Positions 35,942 to 43,934 of a DNA stretch of 64,000 nucleotides are shown here, piece by piece. The notes under the pieces are model-generated. The model worked only from the letters and a program-made list of their open reading frames with translations. It made no database searches and was not told the DNA's origin. Origin of the DNA: Methanoculleus sp. (lineage in GTDB: Archaea; Halobacteriota; Methanomicrobia; Methanomicrobiales; Methanoculleaceae); NCBI RefSeq assembly GCF_030019085.1, contig NZ_JASEFJ010000002.1, positions 62,001 through 126,000 of the forward strand, written 5' to 3'. The position numbers and the translations under genes are program-made. Numbering within the stretch: the stretch's first letter is position 1; every line of letters begins with the position of its first letter.

Positions 35942-37600
35942 ATGAAGGATAATATGGAACTCACTCCAGCAGCCCGTCTCCTCCTGGAACGACGCTACCT
36001 CCTCCCCGGCGAGACGCCTGAGGGTCTTTTCTGGCGTGTCGCCTCCGCTGTTGGCGGGACGGAACGGTCGCGAGAGTTCTTCTCCCTCCTCTCAGATCTT
36101 CTCTTCCTCCCGAACTCGCCAACCCTTATGAACGCCGGGACGCCTGGAGGGCAGCTCTCTGCCTGCTTTGTCCTCCCTGTGGAGGACTCGATCGAGGGGA
36201 TCTTTGCGACCCTCGCTAACATGGCTCTCATCCACCAGTCCGGTGGTGGCACGGGCTTCTCGTTCTCACGCCTCAGGCCACGTGGTGACGTCGTAAACGG
36301 TGTGAGGGGCGCCGCAACCGGCCCGGTCTCGTTCATGCGGGTCTTCGATGCAGCTACGGGGGCAGTCCGCCAGGGCGGGCGGAGGAGAGGGGCAAACATG
36401 GGCGTTCTCGCCGCCTCTCATCCGGACATTGAGGAGTTTGTCACCTGCAAACGTGAGGGCGGGCTTACAAACTTCAACATCTCGGTCGGTGTCGATGAGC
36501 GGTTCTTCAAGTGCCTTGAGGAGGGCCGCGACTATGACCTGGTCAACCCGCGCGACGGCAGCATATGGAAGAGTATCGACGCCAGGTTGCTCTGGCTTCT
36601 CATTGCGGAGTCAGCGTGGATATCAGGTGAACCGGGGGTGCTCTTCCTCGATGAGATCAACCGGCGGAACACCACGCCGCATCTGGGCCTCATCGAGGCG
36701 ACCAACCCATGCGGTGAGCAGCCGCTCTACCCTTACGAGAGTTGCAACCTGGGGAGCATTAACCTGGCCAGGTGTATCAGGAAGAACGAGATCGATGAGG
36801 ACCTGCTGGTCAGGGTGGTCAGGTGCGGTGTCGACTTCCTCGATGCGGTCATAGACGTTAACCATTTTCCCATCTCCCTGATCCGCGAGAAGACTCTGGC
36901 TACCCGGAAGATCGGTCTTGGTCTGATGGGGTTTGCAGAAGCACTCATACGTCTCGGTATCCCCTACGAGTCGGAGGAAGCGCTCAGGTTCGCCGAGAAC
37001 CTGATGGAGAAGATTCAGACCACGGCGCGGGAGCGCTCCGAGGAACTTGGCAGGGAGAAAGGCTCGTTTCCGCTGATCGATGGATCGGTATTCCGGGGGG
37101 ATATGCGGAACGCAACAGTCACGACCATCGCCCCAACGGGGTCGATCCATCTGATAGCCGGGACGACGAGCGGTATAGAACCGGTCTTCTCTTTTGCCTA
37201 CGAGCGGACGATCGACGGCCAGGCAGTCAGTATAGTAAGTGATCTCGTCACCAAGTCCCTGCCCAGGACTTCCGGTGGAAAGGACGTGGTCGAACACGTC
37301 CGCCGCCATGGCACGGTCAGCGGTCTTCCTCTGGACGACCATACCCTTGAACTCTTCAAGACGGCCCTTGAGATCACCCCCGAGCACCACGTCAGGATGC
37401 AGGCCGCATTCCAGAAGCACGTGGACAACGCCGTCTCGAAGACTGTGAACCTCCCTGAGCGCGCAACTGTGGCGGAGATCGGCCACATCTATTCCCTTGC
37501 TCATGACCTCCACTGTAAAGGCATTACAGTCTATCGTTATCGTAGCAGACCTGACCAGGTGCTATCACTCGGGTGTGACGTATGCCAGATCGACGGATGA
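35942..37600 (+). CDS. Adenosylcobalamin-dependent (class II) ribonucleotide reductase
   Basis: Makes deoxyribonucleotides with a cobalamin radical, no oxygen needed. 552 residues, a compact form: substrate-site cysteine in GGQLSACFVLPVEDS, GGGTGFSFSRLRPRGD, the active-site NPCGEQPLYPYESCNLGS (Cys and Glu), ATVTTIAPTGSIHLIAG with its glycyl-class loop equivalents, and a C-terminal LGCDVCQI that could be the redox-active cysteine pair. No ATP cone is seen at the N-terminus. Upstream GGGGTTGT is the likely ribosome binding site. Adjacency to cobQ fits its cofactor. Confidence 0.94.
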   Translation: MKDNMELTPAARLLLERRYLLPGETPEGLFWRVASAVGGTERSREFFSLLSDLLFLPNSPTLMNAGTPGGQLSACFVLPVEDSIEGIFATLANMALIHQSGGGTGFSFSRLRPRGDVVNGVRGAATGPVSFMRVFDAATGAVRQGGRRRGANMGVLAASHPDIEEFVTCKREGGLTNFNISVGVDERFFKCLEEGRDYDLVNPRDGSIWKSIDARLLWLLIAESAWISGEPGVLFLDEINRRNTTPHLGLIEATNPCGEQPLYPYESCNLGSINLARCIRKNEIDEDLLVRVVRCGVDFLDAVIDVNHFPISLIREKTLATRKIGLGLMGFAEALIRLGIPYESEEALRFAENLMEKIQTTARERSEELGREKGSFPLIDGSVFRGDMRNATVTTIAPTGSIHLIAGTTSGIEPVFSFAYERTIDGQAVSIVSDLVTKSLPRTSGGKDVVEHVRRHGTVSGLPLDDHTLELFKTALEITPEHHVRMQAAFQKHVDNAVSKTVNLPERATVAEIGHIYSLAHDLHCKGITVYRYRSRPDQVLSLGCDVCQIDG

Positions 37601-37610
37601 CCATGCCAAA

Positions 37611-37621
37611 TAATATATAAC
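37611..37621 (+). promoter_or_regulatory. TATA box of the aIF1 gene
   Basis: AATAATATATAACG centred about 27 bases before the ATG at 37643; the leader is probably only a few bases long. Confidence 0.6.
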
Positions 37622-37642
37622 GAGAGCTGAAAGGTACATGCA

Positions 37643-37948
37643 ATGAACGGTGGGATCTGTCCGACATGCGGACTGCCAAAAGAACTGTGCATCTGTGAGG
37701 AAGTAGCAAAGGAACAACAGAGAATTACTGTAAAGATCAATAAACGTCGGTATGGAAAAGAGGTCACAGTCATCGAGGGCCTCGACCCGTATGATATCGA
37801 TCTCGAAGACCTCTCAAAGTTCCTGAAGGCAAAACTGGCCTGTGGTGGTACGGTCAAGGACTCCTCGATCGAACTGCAGGGCAACCATCGCGAACGGGTG
37901 AAGGCCCTGCTCGCGCAGAAAGGGTATAACCTGGAAAATATCAGTTGA
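37643..37948 (+). CDS. Translation initiation factor aIF1 (SUI1 family)
   Basis: Ensures start-codon fidelity on the archaeal small ribosomal subunit. 101 residues: an N-terminal zinc-binding segment [13 protein letters not shown] followed by the SUI1 fold ([39 protein letters not shown]). Length and motif are standard. Ends in a T8 terminator 30 bases downstream. Confidence 0.97.
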   Translation: MNGGICPTCGLPKELCICEEVAKEQQRITVKINKRRYGKEVTVIEGLDPYDIDLEDLSKFLKAKLACGGTVKDSSIELQGNHRERVKALLAQKGYNLENIS

Positions 37949-37978
37949 TCGGGTGTTCTCAATAGAGGACATTACTAC

Positions 37979-37986
37979 TTTTTTTT
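37979..37986 (+). terminator. Poly-T terminator after aIF1
   Basis: Eight consecutive T residues 30 bases after the stop codon. Confidence 0.6.
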
Positions 37987-37994
37987 GTGAGAGT

Positions 37995-38021
37995 TGCTAT
38001 ACGGGTAGCAGACAGTATAAT
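37995..38021 (+). promoter_or_regulatory. Inverted repeat and TATA box of the ribbon-helix-helix gene
   Basis: TGCTA-TACGGG-TAGCA (37995-38010) lies immediately upstream of ACAGTATAATC (38011-38021), a TATA-like element about 40 bases before the ATG at 38061. The placement fits an operator bound by the protein encoded downstream. Confidence 0.45.
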
Positions 38022-38060
38022 CAGCAAAGAGGTTGAATAGTCCGGGGTGTTGACGGAACC

Positions 38061-38396
38061 ATGGTGATGAGATGTTCGTTTGCACTCGATCCCGATCTGA
38101 TGGAGCGGATCGATCAGTTCGCAAGGGAGCATTCGCTTGACAGAAACGAGGCTATTCTGGAGTTGATCGAGGCCGGCCTCTCCTGCAAGGATGCTGGAGA
38201 GACTCCAGTGCGGCAGCCACGCTCTTTTGAAGAGTTTAATCGGCTCCAGCAGGAACTTGAGGAGGTCAAGAACGCTCTTGCTGAACTCAAGAAGGAGGTC
38301 CGACTGGTTCATCACACGATCGAGACCGACTGGAACCGTGAGACGAAAGGTGTTCCTTTCCAGACGAAACACCCCTGGGAGTTCTGGCGTAAATGA
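38061..38396 (+). CDS. Ribbon-helix-helix DNA-binding protein with coiled coil
   Basis: A 111-residue protein. The N-terminus MVMRCSFALDPDLMERIDQF reads as the beta strand and first helix of a MetJ/Arc (CopG-like) ribbon-helix-helix DNA-binding fold, with SLDRNEAILELIEAGL as helix two. Residues about 65-95 (NRLQQELEEVKNALAELKKEV) have the heptads of a coiled coil for dimer or tetramer formation. Probably a small repressor or partner of its own promoter. No toxin partner seen downstream; the next gene is convergent. Confidence 0.8.
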   Translation: MVMRCSFALDPDLMERIDQFAREHSLDRNEAILELIEAGLSCKDAGETPVRQPRSFEEFNRLQQELEEVKNALAELKKEVRLVHHTIETDWNRETKGVPFQTKHPWEFWRK

Positions 38397-38400
38397 TCCG

Positions 38401-38664
38401 CTAGCTTATGATGTTTGCTATGCTGCGGAAGCCTTCGCCCGTGTGGTCATCGCAGAGGATCGCCTCGACCTTTGACATATCGATATCGGGTGCGTCCCGG
38501 CAGAGACTGCAGTAAGCCCGCGCCGGTGATGGCAGTTCTCTTCCTCCGATCACGACCCGTGAGGAGTGAACGCAGAGGCCGCATCTCTCAACGGGAACCG
38601 CCTTATTTTGCGTACACGTGACGCGCCCTCTGATGACGGGAAGGCGACGCTCATGCTCACTCAT
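38401..38664 (-). CDS. Small cysteine-rich protein, probable zinc or Fe-S binding
   Basis: 87 residues with four cysteine pairs or singletons (VTCTQ, CGLC, CSLC, ILCDDH), consistent with one zinc or iron-sulfur site. Its start overlaps the stop of the upstream YkgJ-family gene by 8 bases (ATGAGTGA), so it is translated together with it. The family is not recognised. Coupling suggests a joint role with the YkgJ cluster protein. Confidence 0.7.
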   Translation of the reverse strand: MSEHERRLPVIRGRVTCTQNKAVPVERCGLCVHSSRVVIGGRELPSPARAYCSLCRDAPDIDMSKVEAILCDDHTGEGFRSIANIIS

Positions 38665-39154
38665 AGACCTCTACCTGATAGCCTGCACGGCCGAGGATCG
38701 CGGCAACCTCCTTTTTCCAGAGGTCATCGTCGTCGATCGCAAGCGGTGCTACTGCCTCCTCCCAGCACCGGCGCAGGGCAAAATCCTCCGTGACAAGGCT
38801 TCTCCTGCCCTTCACTTTTCCTGCCTCCTCTCCGGAGGAGTCGTAGATTCGCATGGTGCAGCAGATGTAAGACCTGCAGATCTCTGGACGGGTGTTGTGG
38901 ATGGTGCAGATATACTTCCCTGCACTACCGGGCATGGGCCGCAGGAATGGGCACCAGGAAGGGTGTGCGTCTTTCTCCGAGGTGTCCCTGAAAGCATCGA
39001 GAAACCGCTCCTCGACGCGGGCGCGGAACGTCCCGCCAACGATCTTCTGCCGACAGAGATACTCACGGCTGTTCAGTCTCCTCTCGATCTCGATGAGAGC
39101 GTCTCCGGCGTTCATACAGCACTTGCCGCAGAGCCTGCACTCAAACTCTGTCAT
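38657..39154 (-). CDS. YkgJ-family cysteine cluster (Fe-S/Zn) protein
   Basis: 165 residues, starting MTEFECRLCGKCCMNAGDAL: the CxxCGKCC pattern of the YkgJ family, with later cysteines CPFLRPMPG, YICTIHNTRPEICRSYICC. Such proteins carry a metal cluster of unknown use, and occur widely in methanogens and bacteria. It is the first of two overlapping genes on this strand. Confidence 0.88.
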   Translation of the reverse strand: MTEFECRLCGKCCMNAGDALIEIERRLNSREYLCRQKIVGGTFRARVEERFLDAFRDTSEKDAHPSWCPFLRPMPGSAGKYICTIHNTRPEICRSYICCTMRIYDSSGEEAGKVKGRRSLVTEDFALRRCWEEAVAPLAIDDDDLWKKEVAAILGRAGYQVEVYE

Positions 39155-39484
39155 TCAAGATGAGTCTCTTGCGCAGGATGGGATAAAGATTCGGAAACCG
39201 CCGGGCATTTGGCGGGAGGTCATAAGACAAATACCTTCAAACCTGGACAGAATAAGAGAGCGGTTGTTTATAGTAATCTCTATCTTGCATTTTCTGCGGC
39301 ATTCTGGCGGTTGTGCCGCAACCTGAGTTTTACTGGTTTGATAGTCTTTGCGCATACTGCCCGGGAGAGATGATCAGTATTACAGACCCTTGACTCAATG
39401 GCTTCTAACGTGGGAGAGGCGGTGATAAACTCCTGCCGATTCGATCTCAATAGGGTTAAATCAATACGCACACAATGGAGTGGC
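39155..39484. other. 330-base intergenic region with a hairpin and two TATA-like elements
   Basis: No supported gene. A TTTATAGT element at about 39266-39273 stands about 25 bases before a TGCGGCA...TGCCGCA hairpin (39295-39320); GGTTAAATC near 39454 is a plausible TATA box for the downstream nucleotidyltransferase, whose ATG at 39485 follows GGAGTGGC. Confidence 0.45.
39295..39320 (+). repeat. Hairpin, candidate small RNA or leader element
   Basis: TGCGGCA (39295-39301) and TGCCGCA (39314-39320) form a perfect seven-pair stem with a 12-base loop; GAGTTTTAC follows. A TATA-like element lies 25 bases upstream, which would put a transcript start at the base of the stem. Confidence 0.35.
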
Positions 39485-40663
39485 ATGAAGGTGTGCATAA
39501 TGTGCGGAGGGGAGGGCACACGGCTCCGCCCCCTCACATTCGGGCGTCCAAAACCATGCATCCCGATAGTCAACAAACCCTCGATCCAGCACCTGGTCTC
39601 ACACCTCGCAGGCCTGGGGTTTAACGATGTGGTGATCACCCTCGGTTACATGAGTGAGGCCATTGAGGGGGCACTCGGGGATGGATCGCTCTTTGGTGTC
39701 AATATAACCTACGTCCACGAGAAGACAAAACTCGGGACGGCGGGAAGCGTCAAGAATGCCCGGAAATACCTTGATGGTCAGCCGTTTCTGGTAGTCGGCG
39801 GCGATCATGTGGTTGACCTGAACCTGCTTGAACTATATCACGAACACCTTGCCAATGATTCTATCACCACCATAGGGCTGATAAGCATTGACGATCCGAC
39901 CGGTTATGGGATAGCCGAGATCGATGCAGACTGCCGGATAAAGCGGTTCAGAGAGAAACCTGGTCCCGGGGAGATCTTCTCGAACCTGGCAAGCACCGGG
40001 ATATACGCCTGCGACCCGGCGATATTCGACCATATCCCGACGGGGGAGAAGTTTGACTTTGCCAGAAACCTCTTTCCTGCCCTGATGGAGCAGGGCTACG
40101 TCATTAAGGGTTGGCCCGTCCGCGGTAACTGGTCTGACGTGGGGAACCCGCGGTCGCTGCGCGAGGCTGAGCGCTGGAAACTGCAGGAGATCGTGTCCAC
40201 GAGCATCTCCGGAGACGTCGTCATCAGGGGCGGTCGAATCCTTGGTCCGGTTCATATTGGGGGCTCTGTCTCGATCGGTTCAAACTCCAGGGTGATCGGA
40301 CCGGTTTCTATCGGTGCAGGGACGATAATAGAGGAGAACGTCATCATCGGCCCTTACACCAGTGTCGGGGATGATTGCGTCATCAAGGACGGTGCAAAGA
40401 TCTTCTCATCATCAATCTACAATCGGGTGGAGATAGGGAGAGGCACCACGGTCAGCGGGAGTATCATCGATAATGATACGCTCACTGGTAGCGGCTGCAA
40501 CCTTGAACACGATACGGTTATAGGCCCCCGCGTTGTGCTGGAAAACGGTGTTGTCGTTCACGCCGGGGCAAGAATCTGGCCCGAGGTGACAATCCATGAA
40601 GGTAAGGTGGTAAAAGTGCACGCCCTGAATGAGAAGTATGATGCCCGGATTGAGGGATCCTAG
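39485..40663 (+). CDS. NDP-sugar pyrophosphorylase-like nucleotidyltransferase with left-handed beta-helix domain
   Basis: Makes a nucleotide sugar from a sugar 1-phosphate and NTP, feeding glycan or S-layer/exopolysaccharide synthesis. 392 residues: signature MCGGEGTRLRPLTFGRPKPC at residues 5-24, VVGGDHVVDLNL, a KFDFARNLFP segment, then hexapeptide repeats of a left-handed beta helix from about residue 245 (VIRGGRILGPVHIGG and IGSNSRVIGPVSIG). Substrate (glucose-1-P or mannose-1-P, dTTP or GTP) is not determined. Start at the ATG at 39485; the upstream frame has no family match. Convergent with the CBS gene with a 4-base overlap. Confidence 0.9.
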   Translation: MKVCIMCGGEGTRLRPLTFGRPKPCIPIVNKPSIQHLVSHLAGLGFNDVVITLGYMSEAIEGALGDGSLFGVNITYVHEKTKLGTAGSVKNARKYLDGQPFLVVGGDHVVDLNLLELYHEHLANDSITTIGLISIDDPTGYGIAEIDADCRIKRFREKPGPGEIFSNLASTGIYACDPAIFDHIPTGEKFDFARNLFPALMEQGYVIKGWPVRGNWSDVGNPRSLREAERWKLQEIVSTSISGDVVIRGGRILGPVHIGGSVSIGSNSRVIGPVSIGAGTIIEENVIIGPYTSVGDDCVIKDGAKIFSSSIYNRVEIGRGTTVSGSIIDNDTLTGSGCNLEHDTVIGPRVVLENGVVVHAGARIWPEVTIHEGKVVKVHALNEKYDARIEGS

Positions 40664-41454
40664 CCGTGCCCCACCTGACGGTGGGTCAGCGCGACAAGGG
40701 GATGGCGGGCGTAATCGAGCACCTTGATGTCGTCGAGCGATTTGAGGTTGAGTGCCCTTGCCGTCCGCTCCATCCCCAGTTCAATATTTTCCCGGATCTC
40801 TATTATGTAGGCATCCAGGTTCTTGATACCGAGTTTTTTCGCCGCGATCGCCCTGTGGTGCCCGTCGACAAGGATCCAGCGACCTGGTCGTCGGACGACG
40901 ATCAACGGTTCGGCGAGCCCCTTCTTGATCTCGTAGATCCTCCCTTCGAGTTCGTCCTCGTAGATCTTTGACTGCGTTGGCAGGAGTTCGTCTATCGGGA
41001 CTGAACCTCGCCTCAGTGTCGGCTCGATTCCGTAGAGTTTCTTGAGGGTCTCCATGAACTTGAAGACCTTCTCTGGCGATACGTGCTCGATCTGGGATCG
41101 GATAACGTCGGCGTTTGATATGATCCCGATGAGTTCGTTCTTTTCGTTTACAACCGGGAGTTTCTGGATGCCTGAGCGAAATATGACACGCGCGGCATCG
41201 TTCACGCTCATCTCCGGGTCGGCGACTATGAGGTGGCGGGACATCACCTGCTCGACCGGTGTTGAAGGGTGTGCAAATAGGATGTCCCGCGCCGAGACGT
41301 AGCCCACCACCCGGTTGGAGTTCTTCTCCACAACCGGAAAACCATCATGATGCGTCTTTTTTATTGTATCAATGACGTCTTTGACTGTCCCGTGAGCGTC
41401 GATGGTGACGACATCGTATGTCATGTAATCCTTGACTTTCTTTTTTTCCATCAT
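40660..41454 (-). CDS. CBS-pair protein with a ParB-like domain
   Basis: A 264-residue protein. Residues 1 to about 130 hold two CBS motifs (VKDYMTYDVVTIDAHG, SRHLIVADPEMSV) that bind adenosine nucleotides and act as sensors; the C-terminal part has ILVDGHHRAIAAKKLGI, the signature of the ParB N-terminal/sulfiredoxin-like domain, which in ParB binds CTP. The start at 41454 begins MMEKKKVKDYMTYD; the frame could be read 32 residues further, but that segment is hydrophobic and not conserved. It follows the Hsp20 gene on the same strand with 88 bases between. Confidence 0.85.
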   Translation of the reverse strand: MMEKKKVKDYMTYDVVTIDAHGTVKDVIDTIKKTHHDGFPVVEKNSNRVVGYVSARDILFAHPSTPVEQVMSRHLIVADPEMSVNDAARVIFRSGIQKLPVVNEKNELIGIISNADVIRSQIEHVSPEKVFKFMETLKKLYGIEPTLRRGSVPIDELLPTQSKIYEDELEGRIYEIKKGLAEPLIVVRRPGRWILVDGHHRAIAAKKLGIKNLDAYIIEIRENIELGMERTARALNLKSLDDIKVLDYARHPLVALTHRQVGHG

Positions 41455-41542
41455 GATAATTTCACGCCGAGCGATCATGAACCATTCGGTTATAACAGTT
41501 AATAATAGTATCTGGGCAAAAAGTGGGGTTATTTTAGTGGGT

Positions 41543-42013
41543 TTACTCAACGGGGATCGACGTCCCCCTTTCCTTTGCCACTTTCTTTAGCCGGACCTCA
41601 AGAACGCCGTTCTTGAACGACGCTCTTGCTCCATCCTCGGTCACTTCGGTGGGAAGCGGCACCGTCCGGCTAATCTGGCCGTAGACGCGTTCCCGGACAA
41701 AGAAGTCCTGGCTCTCTTCTTCTGTCTCATCTGTCCGCTGGCTGGTGATCTCCATGTGCCGTGGATCGATCAGCCGGACACTTACATTCTCCTTCTCGAC
41801 ACCAGGCAGGTCAGCGACGACGATCACCTCGTTTTCGTGGTCCCTGACGTCTACGCGGAGATCACGTACTGCCGGCAGGGCACGTCCTCTGACATCCTCA
41901 CCGCCAATGCCTATCCCACCGAGCAGCGACTGGAACCTGCTCTCCATCTCGGCCATGAGGTCGTCAAACTCCTGCCAGATTGTCCTGTAAGGTGCACGCT
42001 CGATTCTTGCCAT
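41543..42013 (-). CDS. Hsp20/alpha-crystallin small heat-shock protein
   Basis: 156-residue small chaperone that holds unfolded proteins. The alpha-crystallin domain is at about residues 45-145, with DHENEVIVVADLPGVEKENV, EITSQRTDETEEESQDFFV, RTVPLPTEV and GVLEVRLKKVAKERGTSIPVE (C-terminal IPV anchoring motif). Start at the ATG at 42013, placed by GGGGGTGATTAGG just upstream; a GTG at 42022 overlaps that site. Divergent from the membrane FKBP-like gene, with TATA elements shared by the intergenic region. Confidence 0.95.
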   Translation of the reverse strand: MARIERAPYRTIWQEFDDLMAEMESRFQSLLGGIGIGGEDVRGRALPAVRDLRVDVRDHENEVIVVADLPGVEKENVSVRLIDPRHMEITSQRTDETEEESQDFFVRERVYGQISRTVPLPTEVTEDGARASFKNGVLEVRLKKVAKERGTSIPVE

Positions 42014-42080
42014 CCTAATCACCCCCTATTTGTTCTGTTCGCCCCGGAAGGTCGGTTCACCCGAGGCTAACTTTAAGGTA

Positions 42081-42100
42081 GTATTATAAGTATATAAAAC
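42081..42100. promoter_or_regulatory. AT-rich promoter core between Hsp20 and FKBP-like genes
   Basis: GTATTATAAGTATATAAAAC carries TATA elements readable on both strands; about 70 bases from the Hsp20 start and 50 bases from the FKBP-like start. Confidence 0.5.
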
Positions 42101-42149
42101 TTTCCATAATCATGATCCAGTCTCCAGAACACTATTATCTCACGCGAGG

Positions 42150-42863
42150 ATGACTGTACTCCTAATGAAAAAGAAGCAGCAGAAAACTTCAAAGGACGCT
42201 GGCCCCGGACAGATGAAATGGGCTTATGCGCTGATAGCGGTCATCTTTGCAGTGGCCATGGTGGGGACATACCTGGCGCCGATCTTCGAGCAGAAACCTG
42301 CCGCGCAGGTTGGTGATATAGCGGTGATCGACTACACCATCTTCACCGAGGATGGACGCGCGATCATCACGACCGATCAGACTCTCCTTGAGAGCGAATA
42401 CAGGAAAGGGAACACTCCTCTCCTGACACAGCGCCTGCAGATGCAGGTCGGCGCACAGGTCTCGGGTGAGAACATTGCCGTCCTCCCCGTCATATACCCT
42501 CCGATCACCGGCTTCTCCGGTTTTGGCCTGCTCGGGTTTGAGACCAACGCCATCTCCGCCGGGCTTATTGGAATGCGACAGGGTGAGACAAAGACCATCA
42601 GTTTCTCCTACGGTGGTAACGACCTTGAGATGAACCTCAGCCAGGAAGACGCAGATGGGATTGGCCTCAACTTCACGGAGGCTGCTGTGGGTGATATGGT
42701 TACGCTCGGTCTAACTACATCGCCGGAGATCCCGCTGAGTGGCGAGACCAACTCGACCCCGGCGCTGCGTTTCGGCCAGGTCGTCGATAAGACCAGCGAT
42801 TCCCTGGTCATTATCTATCGCTATGGTAACGCCCGCGTCACGCTCAGCGGCATAACGGGGTAG
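42150..42863 (+). CDS. Membrane-anchored FKBP-type peptidyl-prolyl isomerase-like protein
   Basis: 237 residues: a short cytoplasmic lead, one membrane span (about residues 25-42, WAYALIAVIFAVAMVGTYLA), then an external domain with GDIAVIDYTIFTEDG and GLIGMRQGETKTISF, the shape of a long-type archaeal FKBP (SlyD-like) domain of the kind found as extracellular chaperone. Whether prolyl isomerase active residues are intact cannot be judged. The true start could be the ATG at 42165, since the first ATG has GAGG too close. Confidence 0.8.
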   Translation: MTVLLMKKKQQKTSKDAGPGQMKWAYALIAVIFAVAMVGTYLAPIFEQKPAAQVGDIAVIDYTIFTEDGRAIITTDQTLLESEYRKGNTPLLTQRLQMQVGAQVSGENIAVLPVIYPPITGFSGFGLLGFETNAISAGLIGMRQGETKTISFSYGGNDLEMNLSQEDADGIGLNFTEAAVGDMVTLGLTTSPEIPLSGETNSTPALRFGQVVDKTSDSLVIIYRYGNARVTLSGITG

Positions 42864-42908
42864 AGGTAACCCCACAGTTTTTTATAATCGCTGCGCGTTC
42901 TGCCATAT

Positions 42909-43187
42909 ATGGTGATAAGAGTGATATGCTTCTACCAGGAAGGGTGCATGGGTTGCGAGGAGCAGACCCCAATCCTTCGTGAGGTGGAAAAGGATCTCGG
43001 TATAGAGATAGAGGAGATAGATGCTGTCAAAAACCCGGAGTACATCAGGACGTACAACCTACGGGTAACCCCCACGATCCTTGTGGTCGCGGATGGCGGG
43101 GTTAAAGAGCGTATGGAGGGGCTCGTCCACCGTGAGGATCTTGAGGCTGCGATCCGGCGCCACATGCCGGAACCTGCACCGGATTGA
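42909..43187 (+). CDS. Small thioredoxin-family protein (CMGC active site)
   Basis: 92 residues of thioredoxin fold: active-site CMGC in YQEGCMGCEEQTP (residues 13-16), then VTPTILV with the cis-proline at about 54, and GVKERMEGLV in the helix. The active site is closer to glutaredoxin-like archaeal proteins than to CGPC thioredoxin. Cytosolic, no signal peptide. Stands alone between the FKBP-like gene and a convergent zinc-finger gene. Confidence 0.88.
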   Translation: MVIRVICFYQEGCMGCEEQTPILREVEKDLGIEIEEIDAVKNPEYIRTYNLRVTPTILVVADGGVKERMEGLVHREDLEAAIRRHMPEPAPD

Positions 43188-43275
43188 GTCGAGCAGGTCA
43201 CAATATCAGGAGATCATGGTTTGCGGCGGAAACTCGGTTGTTTGAAGTTGATACTGCCGCCCCCTCATCACGGGC

Positions 43276-43902
43276 TTACCTGCTTTCGGCCCTCTTTCCG
43301 GGCGCTGAGGTATCATTGATCCTGGAACGCCCATCCAGGTAACCATAGACCCTTTTTACACGCCGGGCCACGGTTTTCCAGCCCTCTTTTCGCATCAAGG
43401 GGCCGTCACGGAGTTTGATATGAGATATACGGATATGTCTGCCCGCAAAAGAGCGGGTCTCTCCGACGACCAGTTCCTCCTCGCCGTCCATCGTCTGGTA
43501 TAGCGGGATGGTCGTGCGCCCGGTGTGTATCGACGCCCTCACAACGACCTGGTCGATCTTCCTTGTCCATAGGGTGGTCACATCCCTGGCAACTGCAGAC
43601 CGAACACGCTTTGCCCCAACCTCTATACCGGTGACCTCGACCCCGAAGACCTCGTCACCGCACTCCGCCGCGAGTCGGTCGCCGATGGAGACTGTCTCGT
43701 CCTCGAAGGCCTCCACACTGCAGACCTTCGACTCGGTCTCATAGCTCACGATCGTCCTGATGGTGATGGTCGCAGGTTCGACAGGTCTCTCCATCCGGTG
43801 CACATGGCCGCACTCGCAGCACTGCACAACCAGATCTCCGGTCTCCCGGAGAACCGTGTGTTCGCACTCTTCCTTGCAGACGGGGCAGACGATGCTGATC
43901 AT
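43276..43902 (-). CDS. HVO_0476-type zinc-finger protein
   Basis: 208 residues: N-terminal zinc ribbon with VCPVCKEEC and QCCECGHVHRM, then a basic beta-rich domain with TLWTRKIDQVVVRASIHTGRT. It resembles the archaeal HVO_0476 family, of unknown function. Divergent from the DUF371 gene by 32 bases. Only the family-level match is claimed. Confidence 0.8.
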   Translation of the reverse strand: MISIVCPVCKEECEHTVLRETGDLVVQCCECGHVHRMERPVEPATITIRTIVSYETESKVCSVEAFEDETVSIGDRLAAECGDEVFGVEVTGIEVGAKRVRSAVARDVTTLWTRKIDQVVVRASIHTGRTTIPLYQTMDGEEELVVGETRSFAGRHIRISHIKLRDGPLMRKEGWKTVARRVKRVYGYLDGRSRINDTSAPGKRAESR

Positions 43903-43934
43903 TCATTATCAATGGCACCCCTCTCCTAATAAGC

